DNA of 64,000 nt from Streptomyces sp. NWU339 (GTDB lineage Bacteria; Actinomycetota; Actinomycetes; Streptomycetales; Streptomycetaceae): the NCBI RefSeq assembly GCF_003143855.1, contig NZ_QFRK01000004.1, positions 1-64,000 of the forward strand. The letters are read 5' to 3'. Shown piece after piece: positions 30,080-39,717 of the stretch. Within the stretch, counting starts at the first letter, position 1. Each line of letters opens with the position of its first letter. The notes under the pieces are model-generated. The model searched no databases and was not told the origin of the DNA. It saw only the letters and a program-made list of their open reading frames with translations. The translations under genes and the position numbers were made by a program.

Positions 30080-30682
30080 TCAGCAGGCTCCCTTGCGGCT
30101 CGTCACCGCGTACGCGTAAGCCGGCACCACCGTCGTCCCTTCTCCTCCCGTGATGCCCGGGGGATGCCAGTCGTCCTCCTTGGAGCGGGTGCGCCGCACG
30201 TGGACGCAGAAGGCCGCCCCCGCGCCGTCGCCCGTGACCGTGTAGCTCGAGTCGGGGGCCGTGTTGCCGTCGGCCGGGTGGGCGTCGACGCCGAGTTGCG
30301 GGGCGTCTCCGCCGCCGTGTTCCACGACCTCGTCCTCGATCATCCTTGTGTTCTCCTGGTCGACCATGGAGTCGCTGCTGTGGAGGTCACCGAGTTTGGT
30401 CGTGCCGTCCAGGGCCGTCACGGCCTGCTCCACCGCACTGGTCAGTTCGTCGTCGCTCCACTTCGCGTCATCCTCGGCGGCCAGACCGCGGACGCCCACG
30501 ACGATCCCGACCGCAGCCATCGTGACCAGTAGCAGGCGCGCGACGACGAAGGCCGCGTCCGGGACGTCAGGGGCCGAGGGGTTGAGGGACTCGCGCCAGG
30601 CCCGTACACGGTCGGCCTTGACGCAGGCCATGGCGAGCAGCACAGCGTCCAGGACGAATATGAAGATCGACAGTTGCGTCAA
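30080..30682 (-). CDS. mycosin-coupled membrane protein, unknown function
   Basis: A TTG start at 30682 overlaps the mycosin stop codon (TTGA), so translation is coupled. The 200-residue product has an N-terminal hydrophobic stretch (TQLSIFIFVLDAVLLAMACV), a second helix near residues 45-65 (VARLLLVTMAAVGIVVGV) and an extracytoplasmic domain with two cysteines (FCVHVRR, and a C-terminal KGAC). It ends the leftward operon eccB, mycP2, this gene. I do not recognise the family; its place argues for an accessory of the ESX membrane complex. Confidence 0.65.
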   Translation of the reverse strand: MTQLSIFIFVLDAVLLAMACVKADRVRAWRESLNPSAPDVPDAAFVVARLLLVTMAAVGIVVGVRGLAAEDDAKWSDDELTSAVEQAVTALDGTTKLGDLHSSDSMVDQENTRMIEDEVVEHGGGDAPQLGVDAHPADGNTAPDSSYTVTGDGAGAAFCVHVRRTRSKEDDWHPPGITGGEGTTVVPAYAYAVTSRKGAC

Positions 30683-31941
30683 GAGTGGCCTCCCTGCCCT
30701 CCGTGCCGACGTCGTGCGTCCCTCACCGCGACCGCCGTACCGGTCAGGCCCGCCACCAGGACCAGGCCGCCGACCACCACGTACGTCCCCAGACGGGTGT
30801 TGCGTTCCTCGGCCGTCTCGCCGACGTGCAGGGGGGCCACGGAGGGCGCCTTCGCGCGAACATCCCCCTCCTCGGCCCGGGGAGACTCCACCGGGCGGGC
30901 CGGATCGACATCCGTGAGGGCCTTGACGGGGTCGACCACGCCCCAGCCGACCAGGCGGTCGTGGCCGGGGATGGAACGTTCGGCCGTCTGCTCGATCTGG
31001 GCGACGATCTGGGCGGCCGTCCACTTGGGGTATTTGGCCTTCAGGAGAGCCGCCACCCCGGCCACGTACGGCGCGGAGAAACTGGTGCCGTTGTCCGAGC
31101 AGTGGCCGTCACCGGGGACGGTGGAGACCATGTCGACGCCTGGGGCCGCCACACCCACGAACTCACCCGATTGGGAGAAGGACGCGCGTTCGTTGTTGCG
31201 GTCGGAGGACGCCACGGCCAGGACGCCTTCGAATGAGGCGGGGTAGGTGACCTTGACGTTGCCTCCGAGGCCGTCGTTGCCGGCCGAGGCCACGACGACC
31301 ACCTGCTGGGACAGGGCGTGGTCGACAGCCTCCCGCAGGCTCGGGGCCGGCTCGACGGCGTTTGCCGTGTCCTGGGAGATGTTGATGACATCGGCGCCCG
31401 CCTGGACAGCGTAACGGATCGATGACGCGAGGGTCTCCGCGGTGCCGTTGCCCTCCGCATCGTTCTGCTTGATGGGGATGATCGTGGCGTCGGGAGCCAG
31501 GCCCACGAAGCCGGTCCCCTTGGCGGGACGGGCCGCGATGATGCCGGCGACCCGTGTGCCGTGGCCGACCGTGTCGGTCGTGCCCTGGGCGTTGCCGCGT
31601 TCGATGCTCTCACCCTTGGTGCTCTTGGCGGGCAGGTAGTTCCTGCCCTTGGACACGTTGACGGCGTCGCCGAGTTGGGGGTTCTTCACGTCGACCCCCG
31701 TGTCGATCACCGCGACGCTGACCCCCTTGCCCTTCGACTGCTCCCACAGCTCGTCCAGGTTGACGCGCTGCAAGGACCACGGCCGGCCTTCGTACTTCTT
31801 CGAGGGGAACGTGCACCGTCCACCGTCGTCCGCCCTCGCCTCGGGGAGCGGGAACGCGCAGAGCGTCCCGCCGGACAAGACCGTCACCACGAGCACGGTC
31901 GCCGTCGTCCGGGGGATCTTCCTGCCGTTGGCTCGCAGCAT
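30679..31941 (-). CDS. mycP: type VII secretion mycosin (S8 subtilisin-like), second copy
   Basis: The second subtilisin-like mycosin of the locus has 420 residues. It has a hydrophobic signal segment and an intact triad: Asp80 (VAVIDTG), His127 (GHGTRVAG) and Ser287 (NGTSFSAPY). A Pro/Glu/Ala linker and a C-terminal membrane helix (YVVVGGLVLVAGLTGTAVAV) follow. The start ATG at 31941 follows GGAGAAGGAAG; an in-frame start 24 bases upstream is less favoured. It is diverged in sequence from the 22358 copy. It lies 29 bases after eccB, making it the core-associated mycosin by position. Confidence 0.93.
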   Translation of the reverse strand: MLRANGRKIPRTTATVLVVTVLSGGTLCAFPLPEARADDGGRCTFPSKKYEGRPWSLQRVNLDELWEQSKGKGVSVAVIDTGVDVKNPQLGDAVNVSKGRNYLPAKSTKGESIERGNAQGTTDTVGHGTRVAGIIAARPAKGTGFVGLAPDATIIPIKQNDAEGNGTAETLASSIRYAVQAGADVINISQDTANAVEPAPSLREAVDHALSQQVVVVASAGNDGLGGNVKVTYPASFEGVLAVASSDRNNERASFSQSGEFVGVAAPGVDMVSTVPGDGHCSDNGTSFSAPYVAGVAALLKAKYPKWTAAQIVAQIEQTAERSIPGHDRLVGWGVVDPVKALTDVDPARPVESPRAEEGDVRAKAPSVAPLHVGETAEERNTRLGTYVVVGGLVLVAGLTGTAVAVRDARRRHGGQGGHS

Positions 31942-31970
31942 GACTTCCTTCTCCTCGGGAACCACGTCCG

Positions 31971-33497
31971 CTACGAGCCCTGCGGCTGCCGGGCCGCCGC
32001 TTCCGACAGGCGGGGGCCGGTGGGCAGGAACGTCGACCAGTTCACCGGAACGAGAGACGGTTCCACCTTCTCGTAGCCGAGGCGGGTCTGGGCGATCTGG
32101 GCCTCGTTGAGCTGTTGCTCGCGCTGCTTGTCGGAGGTTCCGATGCCCTTGTCTTCCGTGGCGCTGTCGTTGTTGGACTGCAGGGCGTAACGCAGTCCCG
32201 TGTCGGTGACCAGGAAGACCCCGCCCGCCTTGGTCTCGGTGCCCTGGAACTGCCGGTAGAGCTGGCCGGAGCCCGGCGTCACGTACGCGCTCGAGGAACC
32301 GGTGGGCAGCTGGGCGGGGAAGTCGGTGCCCGCCCAGGTGGAGAGGGTCGTGACCCCAGACTTGGCGTTGACCGAACGCAGCACGTTGCAGACGGTGTTA
32401 CGTCCGCCGTCGGCGGCCGTGGCGCCGTTGACCGTCTTCGGACGGTACGTCGGCCAGTTCCGCTGTCCGTCGAACTCGGTGCTGTCGACGACCGCGCCGG
32501 GGCTGACCTGCTGGGCCTCACCGGCCTGTCCGGCGCCGACGAGGTCACCGCTGTTGAGGAGCAAGGTGGCGGTGAACTCCGAGATGCGCGCCACGCCTCC
32601 CTCCAGTACCACGTAGTACTGCATGCGCCGGCCGTCGTACGCCTTGATGATCATGCCGACCTTGTCGTACTGCCTGAGCATGTCGGAGGCGCCCGCGTCC
32701 GCGCCCGGCGTGCCCGTGATCTCGGGAATCGCGATCGGGTCGCCCTTGTGAAGGGTGTCCAGCCACTCCTGGGACACACGCTGCGGGGCACGGCTCTGCG
32801 TGTCGAGGGCTTTGAGGAGCTCCTTGTCGGCCGGATCGGCCAGCGGGTAGGCGTATCCGCGCGAGTCGACCACGTACTGGCTCTTGCCGTCCGGGCCGAC
32901 GACGTACATCAGCTCTCCCTCGACGAGCCTGTCCGAGCCCTCGGTCCTGGACCATTCCTTCTCGGCGAGGACGAACGCCGCCTTCTGGATGGCCCGGCCG
33001 CCGGGCCCGGGGCGCTCGCACACCGCCCATCGCATGGTCCTCTCCGCCTCGTCCGGCGAGGGCAGGCGGTCGGGTGCGTAGGGAATGCCGATGGTGGCCC
33101 CGTGCGGGGGTTTGCCACTGTCCAGGACGTCCTCGTCGACGGTGATGACACTGTCCTTGTTCGGGTCCAGGAGGAGCTTGGCGGACGCCATGTTGAGGAC
33201 CGGGTGCAGTTGCTTCTTCCCGTCCGTCTTGAGTACGACGTACCGGGTCGTGGAGTCGCTGGCCACGATCACGTGCGCCCCCGACTCGTCCCACCCCTTC
33301 GGCGCCATCGGGCTGAACATGCCGATCGCCCCGAACACCGCGAGGACGACCACCCCGACGATGACGCCCGGCACGACCGCTCTGAGCGGCTTGGGGGCTC
33401 CCTCCTCCGAGCCCGATGGAGAGGGTTGCAGGAAGGACGCGAGGGTGCGGCGCTTCGCGAAGGTGTAGGCGTTCAGTTCATCGCGCCGTGATGCCAT
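31971..33497 (-). CDS. eccB: type VII secretion protein EccB
   Basis: EccB has one membrane helix and a large extracytoplasmic beta-propeller-like repeat domain in the ESX core. The 508-residue product begins with the family N-terminus ASRRDELNAYTFAKRRTLASFLQP. It then has a single helix at about residues 40-62 (VVPGVIVGVVVLAVFGAIG) and an outer domain with two cysteines (WAVCERPG, TVCNVLRS) expected to form a disulfide. The frame extends far upstream, but ATG at 33497 gives the correct family start. It is divergent from eccE and upstream of the second mycosin. Confidence 0.94.
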   Translation of the reverse strand: MASRRDELNAYTFAKRRTLASFLQPSPSGSEEGAPKPLRAVVPGVIVGVVVLAVFGAIGMFSPMAPKGWDESGAHVIVASDSTTRYVVLKTDGKKQLHPVLNMASAKLLLDPNKDSVITVDEDVLDSGKPPHGATIGIPYAPDRLPSPDEAERTMRWAVCERPGPGGRAIQKAAFVLAEKEWSRTEGSDRLVEGELMYVVGPDGKSQYVVDSRGYAYPLADPADKELLKALDTQSRAPQRVSQEWLDTLHKGDPIAIPEITGTPGADAGASDMLRQYDKVGMIIKAYDGRRMQYYVVLEGGVARISEFTATLLLNSGDLVGAGQAGEAQQVSPGAVVDSTEFDGQRNWPTYRPKTVNGATAADGGRNTVCNVLRSVNAKSGVTTLSTWAGTDFPAQLPTGSSSAYVTPGSGQLYRQFQGTETKAGGVFLVTDTGLRYALQSNNDSATEDKGIGTSDKQREQQLNEAQIAQTRLGYEKVEPSLVPVNWSTFLPTGPRLSEAAARQPQGS

Positions 33498-33719
33498 CTG
33501 TGTTCGTTCTCTCCCCGTACGAAGCCATGCGCACCGGCGGAGTGTCAGGGGCAGGCCGCTGGTGCCCGCTCCGCTCCGGGTGTCTCTGGAGCCTCGGCTG
33601 TCAAACCCAGCACCTACTATGCCTGTTGCGCAGTCGCCTGTGTGGCACGGGTAGGGTGCTGAAGCCTTGCCGCCTGCTGAGTGCGTTGGTTTTCGGGAGA
33701 GTTCGGGGGATTTGCAGTG

Positions 33720-35045
33720 ATGGCATCCGCTCCGCGAACCCGGTCGCGATCGCAATCCGCGACGCGGCGGGCCGACGCGGCGTCGACGGCCGGTGGTTCC
33801 GCGACCAGTCGCGGTTCTGTCACACCGCACCTGCAGCCCCGTTCCGGGCGAGGGGGTTCCTTCGCGCTGCAGCGGCTGGTGCTGCTGGAACTCGTCGCCG
33901 CGCTGGTGGTGTGCGGTTGGCTCGTCGATCCTGCCGCTCTGGTGGCGGGATGTGTGATCGGCGGCGTTCTGCTGCTCTTCGCTGTCGTACGCCGCCGGGG
34001 GCGCTCCCTGCCGGAGTGGCTCGGTAGCCAACTGGCTCTGCGCGCCCGCATGCGCAGAGCCCCGGGCTCTCCCTTGCCACGCGATGTCGACTCCAGCCTG
34101 GCCCCGGCCGTGGAGTGCGAGCCGAACCTGCGGACGTACAACTACAGCCGCCGTGATGACCACGACAGGCGCCCGGTGGGCATGGTGGGTGACGGGAGCT
34201 TCCTCACGGCCGTCCTCCAGGTGGAGGCGGACGCCGGTGCCCTCCGTGCCGAGCGCGGTCGTACGCCGCTCCCGCTCGCTCTGGTGCGGGACGTGCTCGA
34301 CGTGGACGGTATTCGTCTGGAGTCGGCGCAGGTGGTGTTGCACACCCAGCCCGCGCCCGCTCCTCACCTGCCGCAGCAATCAGTCGTGGTGACGAACTAC
34401 GCTCAACTCCAGGCGGAGACGGCCGCGCCCGCGGTCCGCATCATGTGGATCGCGCTGAAGCTCGATCCCGAGCTGTGCGCGGAGGCGGTGGCCGCGCGGG
34501 GCGGCGGGCTTCTCGGTGCGCAGAAGTGTCTGGTGCGCTCGGCGGAGCACCTGTCCAGCAGGCTGACGGGCGCCGGGTTCCGTACGAATCTGCTCACCGA
34601 GGAGGAGCTGTCCGCCGCGATCGCCACCTCGGCATGTGCGAACCCGATGGTGACCTCTCAGCCCGGGCAGGGCGACACGCCCCGGCGACGGACCGAGGAG
34701 TCCAGCCGCAGTTGGCGCTGCGACAACAGACGGCACACCACGTACTGGGTACGCCGGTGGCCCCAACTGGGCGGCTCCGCGATCGGACTGCCGCAGCTGG
34801 CGGCCCAGTTGACTGCGGTTCCCGCGCTGGCGACGACGTTCAGTCTGGTGCTGGCCCCAAGCGGTCGGCAGGACGTGTCGGTCACCGGGCACGTGCGGGT
34901 CACGGGTCGCAGCAGCACCGAGCTGTCCGAGGCGCGCCGGGCCCTGGAACGGGCCGCGCGCCAGGCACGGACCGGGATCGTCCGCCTGGACCGTGAGCAA
35001 CTACCCGCCGTACTCGCCACTCTGCCGCTCGGAGGTGCCCGCTGA
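33720..35045 (+). CDS. eccE: type VII secretion protein EccE
   Basis: EccE is a peripheral membrane component of the ESX core. The 441 residues comprise a Ser/Arg-rich N-terminus and two adjacent membrane helices (about 45-65 and 68-85; LVLLELVAALVVCGWLV then AGCVIGGVLLLFAVV). A cytosolic domain with the characteristic PVGMVGDGSFLTAVLQVEA start follows. The preceding GTG is an equally possible start; GGGGGA lies just upstream. It is divergent from eccB and overlaps the next gene by one base. Confidence 0.88.
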   Translation: MASAPRTRSRSQSATRRADAASTAGGSATSRGSVTPHLQPRSGRGGSFALQRLVLLELVAALVVCGWLVDPAALVAGCVIGGVLLLFAVVRRRGRSLPEWLGSQLALRARMRRAPGSPLPRDVDSSLAPAVECEPNLRTYNYSRRDDHDRRPVGMVGDGSFLTAVLQVEADAGALRAERGRTPLPLALVRDVLDVDGIRLESAQVVLHTQPAPAPHLPQQSVVVTNYAQLQAETAAPAVRIMWIALKLDPELCAEAVAARGGGLLGAQKCLVRSAEHLSSRLTGAGFRTNLLTEEELSAAIATSACANPMVTSQPGQGDTPRRRTEESSRSWRCDNRRHTTYWVRRWPQLGGSAIGLPQLAAQLTAVPALATTFSLVLAPSGRQDVSVTGHVRVTGRSSTELSEARRALERAARQARTGIVRLDREQLPAVLATLPLGGAR

Positions 35046-35818
35046 TGGTCACGTCCACACCGTCGAATCTCGCCGGGCCGGCCTCCGGGGATCAGCCGCG
35101 CACTGGTCTTCGGGGACGTCTGCGCACCGGATTCGGGCTCCTGGGCCCCCGTCATCCGCGGCACACGCTGCCCCTTTCCCAGGTGGACACGCTCGCCCTG
35201 CCCGTGGGGGACGACGGTGTCGTGGTGGGGGTGAACGCCGAGGGACAGCCCGCCGTCCTCGGGGTGAATCGGCCGACGCCGTTCGACATCCTGTTCATCG
35301 GCGGTCTCTGGACGGCACAGGTGCTGGCACTGCGCGTGGCGGCGACGGGCGCGAGGGTCGCGGTGGAGACCGGCAGACCGGGGCACTGGGCCCAGGTCGT
35401 CCAGGCGGTCGGCGGAGGCCAGTCGGGGATGACCGTGCACGACGTGGGCCGAGTGCCGCCGCAGGGCGCCTCGGCGATGGGGCCGGTCCTGGTGATCCGG
35501 GACTGCGGCATGCGGCCGCCGCGTGGACGGGTGACGTCGGGACCATGGCAGTCGGTGCTCACCCTGCTGCCGTATCTCAGCCCGGTCGCTCCCCGGCTCA
35601 TGCGGCAGGCGCAGCTCACGGGCATCCAACGTGTTTCACCGGACGAGGCAGCGGAGTTGGGGCGCGTCATGGCCCTCTCTCCGACCGAGTTGGAGTCCTT
35701 GCCCGTGCTCCCCGACGGTATGACTCTCTGGTACGCCGACCGGGGCCATCAGTACGTGATGACTCAGCCCACCGACGCGGAGACGGGACTGCTGGGAGCG
35801 CCGCGCCGCATGGACTGA
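35045..35818 (+). CDS. EccE-coupled protein, unknown function
   Basis: The 257-residue soluble protein's ATG overlaps the eccE stop (TGATG). It has alternating beta-strand and helix pattern: LALPVGDDGVVVGV, then FDILFIGGLWTAQVLALRVAATGARVAVET, then GPVLVIRDCG. This recalls a nucleotide-binding fold, but without a P-loop lysine (the expected glycine loop reads IGGLWTAQ). No membrane helix or signal is present. The coupling suggests it works with EccE at the cytosolic face. I do not know a named family; the function is unassigned. Confidence 0.75.
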   Translation: MVTSTPSNLAGPASGDQPRTGLRGRLRTGFGLLGPRHPRHTLPLSQVDTLALPVGDDGVVVGVNAEGQPAVLGVNRPTPFDILFIGGLWTAQVLALRVAATGARVAVETGRPGHWAQVVQAVGGGQSGMTVHDVGRVPPQGASAMGPVLVIRDCGMRPPRGRVTSGPWQSVLTLLPYLSPVAPRLMRQAQLTGIQRVSPDEAAELGRVMALSPTELESLPVLPDGMTLWYADRGHQYVMTQPTDAETGLLGAPRRMD

Positions 35819-35832
35819 CTCACGCGGTGAGT

Positions 35833-35884
35833 GGAACACTCGTTCGCACACCGCCTTGGGAGCGGCTGCCACGAACGATGTTCC
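35833..35884 (+). terminator. terminator of the eccE operon
   Basis: GGAACACTCGTTCG (35833-35846) and CGAACGATGTTCC (35872-35884) pair over 13 bases with a single bulge around a 25-base loop, starting 14 bases after the stop codon. No T-run follows. Confidence 0.55.
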
Positions 35885-36419
35885 GGGTGGCGCCTACCAG
35901 CCCTTTTCTCCCACGGTCGACGGGAGTTGAGGAGCCATGATGGGTGGGCCGAAGCTCACGCGTGGGTCCTCTTTCCGGGGACTCCTGCGGGGAGGGGATG
36001 ACGGAGATCACTCCTCCTGTGCCCTGTTCCGTGATCGTCCACGGAAGTGGGCCGGTTCGACGCAGACAGGAACACTGCGCGAAGCGGCGGTTGAAGCATC
36101 GGATTCCCAGGGATCTCAACGATGTTCCGTCCCCCTTGTTCGTGGATGTCCGGTGGAACATCCACGGATACGGGAGCCGTGCACGGCACTTCAGGGGCAG
36201 GCTGTGGTGCAGGGGGCGGATGCTCAGGTGAGGACGGGGCTGCCCGGGCGGTGCCTGTGGTGATTAGGCTGGGTCTTGGCGTGACGCGAGAACCCGTGGA
36301 CCGGGCGTCGGCGTCACAGGGGGAGAGCCGGTGGATCGGACGACCTCGGACAACTGCGAATGACAAGCAAGGGTCGCCTCAGCACGGAGTGAGGGTGCTC
36401 GACCACACCAGGAGGAACT
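35885..36419 (+). other. long leader or spacer upstream of the EspI-like gene
   Basis: About 535 bases with no gene I can support; open frames here show no family resemblance. It contains the overlapping inverted repeats listed at 36121-36166. It ends with a strong AGGAGGAACT ribosome-binding site for the GTG start of the next gene. Confidence 0.4.
36121..36166 (+). promoter_or_regulatory. overlapping, mutually exclusive hairpins
   Basis: CGTGGATGT (36141-36149) pairs with ACATCCACG (36158-36166) around 8 bases. The partly overlapping GGAACATC (36155-36162) can instead pair with GATGTTCC (36121-36128). The two pairings exclude each other, as in attenuators. They lie about 250 bases before the EspI-like gene. 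The function is inference. Confidence 0.35.
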
Positions 36420-39400
36420 GTGAGCAGCGATCGGGACGGGACGCGCGGGGGCTGGGCGACACCCGGCGATGACCAGCCCGACGCGGAGTCCGCCGTCGAG
36501 GCGACGGGCGAGTTCACCATCGACTACGCACCGCCGGCCTGGTACACGCAGAACGCTTCGGAGGGTTCGAGTTCGGGGTCGGGTTCGGGGTCGGAGAGCT
36601 CCGGGAAGGGGGCCGATCCTTCGTCTTCCTCGTCTCCCTCATCTCCTTCGTCTGCTCCCTCTTCGGGGTCAGGCAGGCCCGTTCCGCCGTTGCCCGGGCT
36701 GACTCCGCCGCCGCACGCGGTGGGTGCCGGGGGGCCTTCGTCGATTCCGGCGCCCGCTCCGGGGGCTCCTTTCACCCCGCCCCCGCCCGCTCCCACGCCG
36801 GGCGCTCCCTTCACGCCGCCGGCTCCCGCGCCAGGGGCCCCGTTCACTCCGCCCGCTCCGCCGTCCGGGGGGCCGGGCGCCGTGCCCAGGCTTCCGGTGG
36901 GGAGCGGTTTCGAGCCGCAGCAGCCTTCGGAAGGGGACGAGCGGGGCGAGGCGCCCATGCCCACTCCCCCGTCTGCGCCCGAGCCGGAGCCCGACTCCGG
37001 TGACGGCGATCTCGAGAGCGGTGCCACCATCCGGTTCTCCGCTGCCGCCTTGAAGCGGGAGATCCGGGAGCGCGGGACCGAGACCGCGCCCGAGGCGGAG
37101 GCGGAGGTGACTCCGGCGCCGGATAAGCGGCTGGAGTCGGCCGACCCTCAGGACGGGACCGACGACGTCGCGGACGTGGAGGCCGCCGACGGTCTCGAGG
37201 ACGAGGGCATCGCCGAGGCCGGCGCCTCCGAACCATCCGCGGAGGACGGTCAGGACGACGCGAACGACGCGAATGACGCCGAGGACTCCGAAGACGCTGT
37301 CGTCGTGGCCGAGGCCGAGGCGGACGCGCCCGAACCCGAGGACGCCAAGCCGGTGGTGGGTGACGCGCCAGGGGGCGGCGTGGCCGGTTCTGATGGTGCG
37401 GACGACGCCACGGAAACCCCGGACAACTCGGACGACGCAGACAGCGCACCTCAGGATGGCGTCCCGGCCTCCTCCGGCCCTCCGGCCGCGGCCGCCTGGA
37501 CTCCCCCGGCGCCACCGGTGGCGCCGCCCCCGCCGTACCCCACTGCCCCGGCACCCGCGAGCCAGTGGCCCGCACAGCCGCCGCAGGCCCCCGCAGCGGC
37601 CCCCACGCCGGCGCCGGCACAGCCCACGGACGCGGAAGCACCCGCGCAGCAGCCGCCGTTCCAGCCGCAGGCGCCGCAGCCCGCGCCCGCCGCCTGGAAC
37701 GCGCCGGACGGGCCGACGCCACAGCAGCACCAGACACCGGCCCCGCCCGCTCCGCAGGCCGGATACGGTTTCCCCCAGCCGGGCGTCCCCGCTCCCGGCG
37801 CCCCCGCCGGTTACGGGTTCCCGCCCGCCGGTCCCGTGCCGGCCGCCCCGACTCCCCCGGCCCAGCCGGGCGGTTACGGCTTCCCGCAGCAACCGCCGGT
37901 GCAGCAGGCGCCTCCGCGGCAGCCCGTACCACCGCAGGCACAGCCCCAGCAGCCCGTACCACCGCAGCCCCAGCAGCCGCAGCCCGCCCAGCAGGGGTTC
38001 CCTCTCCAGCAGCCCCAGCCCCAGCCCCCGCACGCCGGTCAGCCGCCGCAGCCGCCCGTCGATCCCCGCGCCGGGGCCGCCTGGCCGCAGCCGATCCAGC
38101 ACGACCAGCGGCAGCAGACCAACCCCGGTGCCGCGCCGCTCGGTTACACCGCGGCCGTGGAACTGTCGTCGGACCGGCTGCTCAACAGCAAGAAGCAGAA
38201 GGCGAAGAGCACTCGGCCGGCCGCGGGCGGATCGCGTTTCAAGCTGGGTGGCAAGAAGGAGGAGGCCGAGCGGCAGCGGAAGCTGGAGCTGATCCGTACG
38301 CCGGTGCTGTCCTGCTACCGGATCGCCGTGATCAGTCTCAAGGGCGGTGTCGGCAAGACGACCACGACCACCGCGCTCGGCGCCACCCTCGCCAGTGAGC
38401 GGCAGGACAAGATCCTCGCGATCGACGCCAACCCCGACGCCGGTACGCTCGGCCGCCGGGTGCGGCGGGAGACCGGGGCCACCATCCGTGACCTGGTGCA
38501 GGCGATCCCCCACCTCAACTCGTACATGGACATCCGGCGGTTCACCTCCCAGGCCCCCTCCGGCCTGGAGATCATCGCCAACGACGTCGACCCTGCCGTC
38601 TCGACGACCTTCAACGACGAGGACTACCGGCGGGCCATCGACGTTCTGGGCAAGCAGTACCCGATCATCCTCACCGACTCCGGTACGGGGCTGCTCTACA
38701 GCGCCATGCGCGGGGTGCTGGACCTGGCCGATCAGCTCATCATCATCTCGACGCCGTCCGTGGACGGCGCGAGCAGCGCCAGCACGACGCTGGACTGGCT
38801 GTCGGCCCATGGGTACGCGGATCTCGTCTCGCGGTCGCTCACGGTCATCTCGGGTGTGCGCGAGACCGGCAAGATGATCAAGGTCGACGACATCGTGTCG
38901 CACTTCCAGACCCGCTGCCGGGGCGTGATCGTCGTACCGTTCGACGAGCATCTGGCCGCCGGCGCGGAGGTCGATCTCGACATGATGCGACCGAAGGTGC
39001 GGGAGGCGTATTTCAACCTCGCGTCGATGGTCGCCGAGGACTTCGTCCGGCACCAGCAGTCGCACGGCCTGTGGACCTCCGACGGCAACCCGCCGCCGGT
39101 CGCCGCCCCGCCGCTGCCGGGCCAGCACATCCCGAACCAGTACGTCCCGGGCCAGCCGTACCCCGGACAGGCCGGCCCGTACCCCCAGCAGCCGCAGCCC
39201 GGCCAGCCGTACGCCCCTCCCGGTCAGCCCGGCCGGCCCCACCCGCAGCAGGGCCACCCCCAGCCCCCCGCACCGCCCGGCCCCGCATACCCGCAGGCCG
39301 CTCCCGGCCAGCCGTACCCCCAGCCCGGCTACGGTTATCCGTACCCGGGCCCGCCCGGCCACCCGGACCAGCACGGCGGGGGGCAGACGCCTCCCCCGCA

Positions 39401-39422
39401 GGCACCGCCCCCGCAGCAGTAG
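36420..39422 (+). CDS. EspI-like ESX protein: Pro-rich/acidic disordered region with MinD/ParA-type ATPase
   Basis: The protein has 1000 residues. Residues 1-590 are low complexity: Ser/Gly-rich, Pro-rich with PFTPP-type repeats, a strongly acidic middle (about 215-350) and a Pro/Gln tract. A basic stretch with KKQKAKS follows. A ParA/MinD ATPase then begins near residue 625, with deviant P-loop KGGVGKT at about 641-647 and an [13 protein letters not shown] switch. The tail (about 895-1000) is again Pro/Gln/Gly/Tyr-rich. This order matches mycobacterial EspI and Streptomyces equivalents beside ESX loci; EspI modulates ESX activity under low ATP in mycobacteria. GTG start with AGGAGG. The role here is inferred from the family. 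Confidence 0.85.
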   Translation: MSSDRDGTRGGWATPGDDQPDAESAVEATGEFTIDYAPPAWYTQNASEGSSSGSGSGSESSGKGADPSSSSSPSSPSSAPSSGSGRPVPPLPGLTPPPHAVGAGGPSSIPAPAPGAPFTPPPPAPTPGAPFTPPAPAPGAPFTPPAPPSGGPGAVPRLPVGSGFEPQQPSEGDERGEAPMPTPPSAPEPEPDSGDGDLESGATIRFSAAALKREIRERGTETAPEAEAEVTPAPDKRLESADPQDGTDDVADVEAADGLEDEGIAEAGASEPSAEDGQDDANDANDAEDSEDAVVVAEAEADAPEPEDAKPVVGDAPGGGVAGSDGADDATETPDNSDDADSAPQDGVPASSGPPAAAAWTPPAPPVAPPPPYPTAPAPASQWPAQPPQAPAAAPTPAPAQPTDAEAPAQQPPFQPQAPQPAPAAWNAPDGPTPQQHQTPAPPAPQAGYGFPQPGVPAPGAPAGYGFPPAGPVPAAPTPPAQPGGYGFPQQPPVQQAPPRQPVPPQAQPQQPVPPQPQQPQPAQQGFPLQQPQPQPPHAGQPPQPPVDPRAGAAWPQPIQHDQRQQTNPGAAPLGYTAAVELSSDRLLNSKKQKAKSTRPAAGGSRFKLGGKKEEAERQRKLELIRTPVLSCYRIAVISLKGGVGKTTTTTALGATLASERQDKILAIDANPDAGTLGRRVRRETGATIRDLVQAIPHLNSYMDIRRFTSQAPSGLEIIANDVDPAVSTTFNDEDYRRAIDVLGKQYPIILTDSGTGLLYSAMRGVLDLADQLIIISTPSVDGASSASTTLDWLSAHGYADLVSRSLTVISGVRETGKMIKVDDIVSHFQTRCRGVIVVPFDEHLAAGAEVDLDMMRPKVREAYFNLASMVAEDFVRHQQSHGLWTSDGNPPPVAAPPLPGQHIPNQYVPGQPYPGQAGPYPQQPQPGQPYAPPGQPGRPHPQQGHPQPPAPPGPAYPQAAPGQPYPQPGYGYPYPGPPGHPDQHGGGQTPPPQAPPPQQ

Positions 39423-39434
39423 GGGATGTCACCC

Positions 39435-39460
39435 GATCGGCCCCTTTCGAGGGGCCGATC
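39435..39460 (+). terminator. terminator of the EspI-like gene
   Basis: GATCGGCCCC (39435-39444) and GGGGCCGATC (39451-39460) form a perfect 10-bp stem with loop TTTCGA, 13 bases after the stop. It separates the secretion locus from the transporter operon. The remaining 257 bases before the transporter show no gene. Confidence 0.8.
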
Positions 39461-39717
39461 CCGTTTCCGGCCCGCACCGTTCGCCCACGGATGCGGGCTC
39501 TCCCGTATTCGGGGTGCGGCACGGCTTCAGTCGCTGGCCAGGAGCGCTTCAGTGGTCTCGACCAATGGGCGCGAAATGCTCGTCAGTTCGTTATTTCCGC
39601 AGGCCACATGGGGTGTGCGCACCGTTGACGACCGCCAGATACCGCTGATAGACACTCACCACTCACCTGATCAACCAGTCCTACCCGTGCGAGTGATGAC
39701 GCGAGGTCAGCGAGCCT

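Noticed and set aside
30683..31024. N-terminal extension of the 30080 gene into mycP2
   Set aside because: It would overlap the mycosin almost entirely; the TTG that overlaps the mycosin stop gives a sensible membrane protein start.
35937..36263. Possible small gene of about 108 codons between the eccE operon and the EspI-like gene
   Set aside because: No recognisable family, no good ribosome-binding site, and composition is atypical of coding DNA here. It overlaps inverted repeats.
36669..39374. Long Arg/Gly-rich open frame opposite the EspI-like gene
   Set aside because: Shadow of the proline-rich coding region. The plus strand has the ribosome-binding site and the MinD P-loop.
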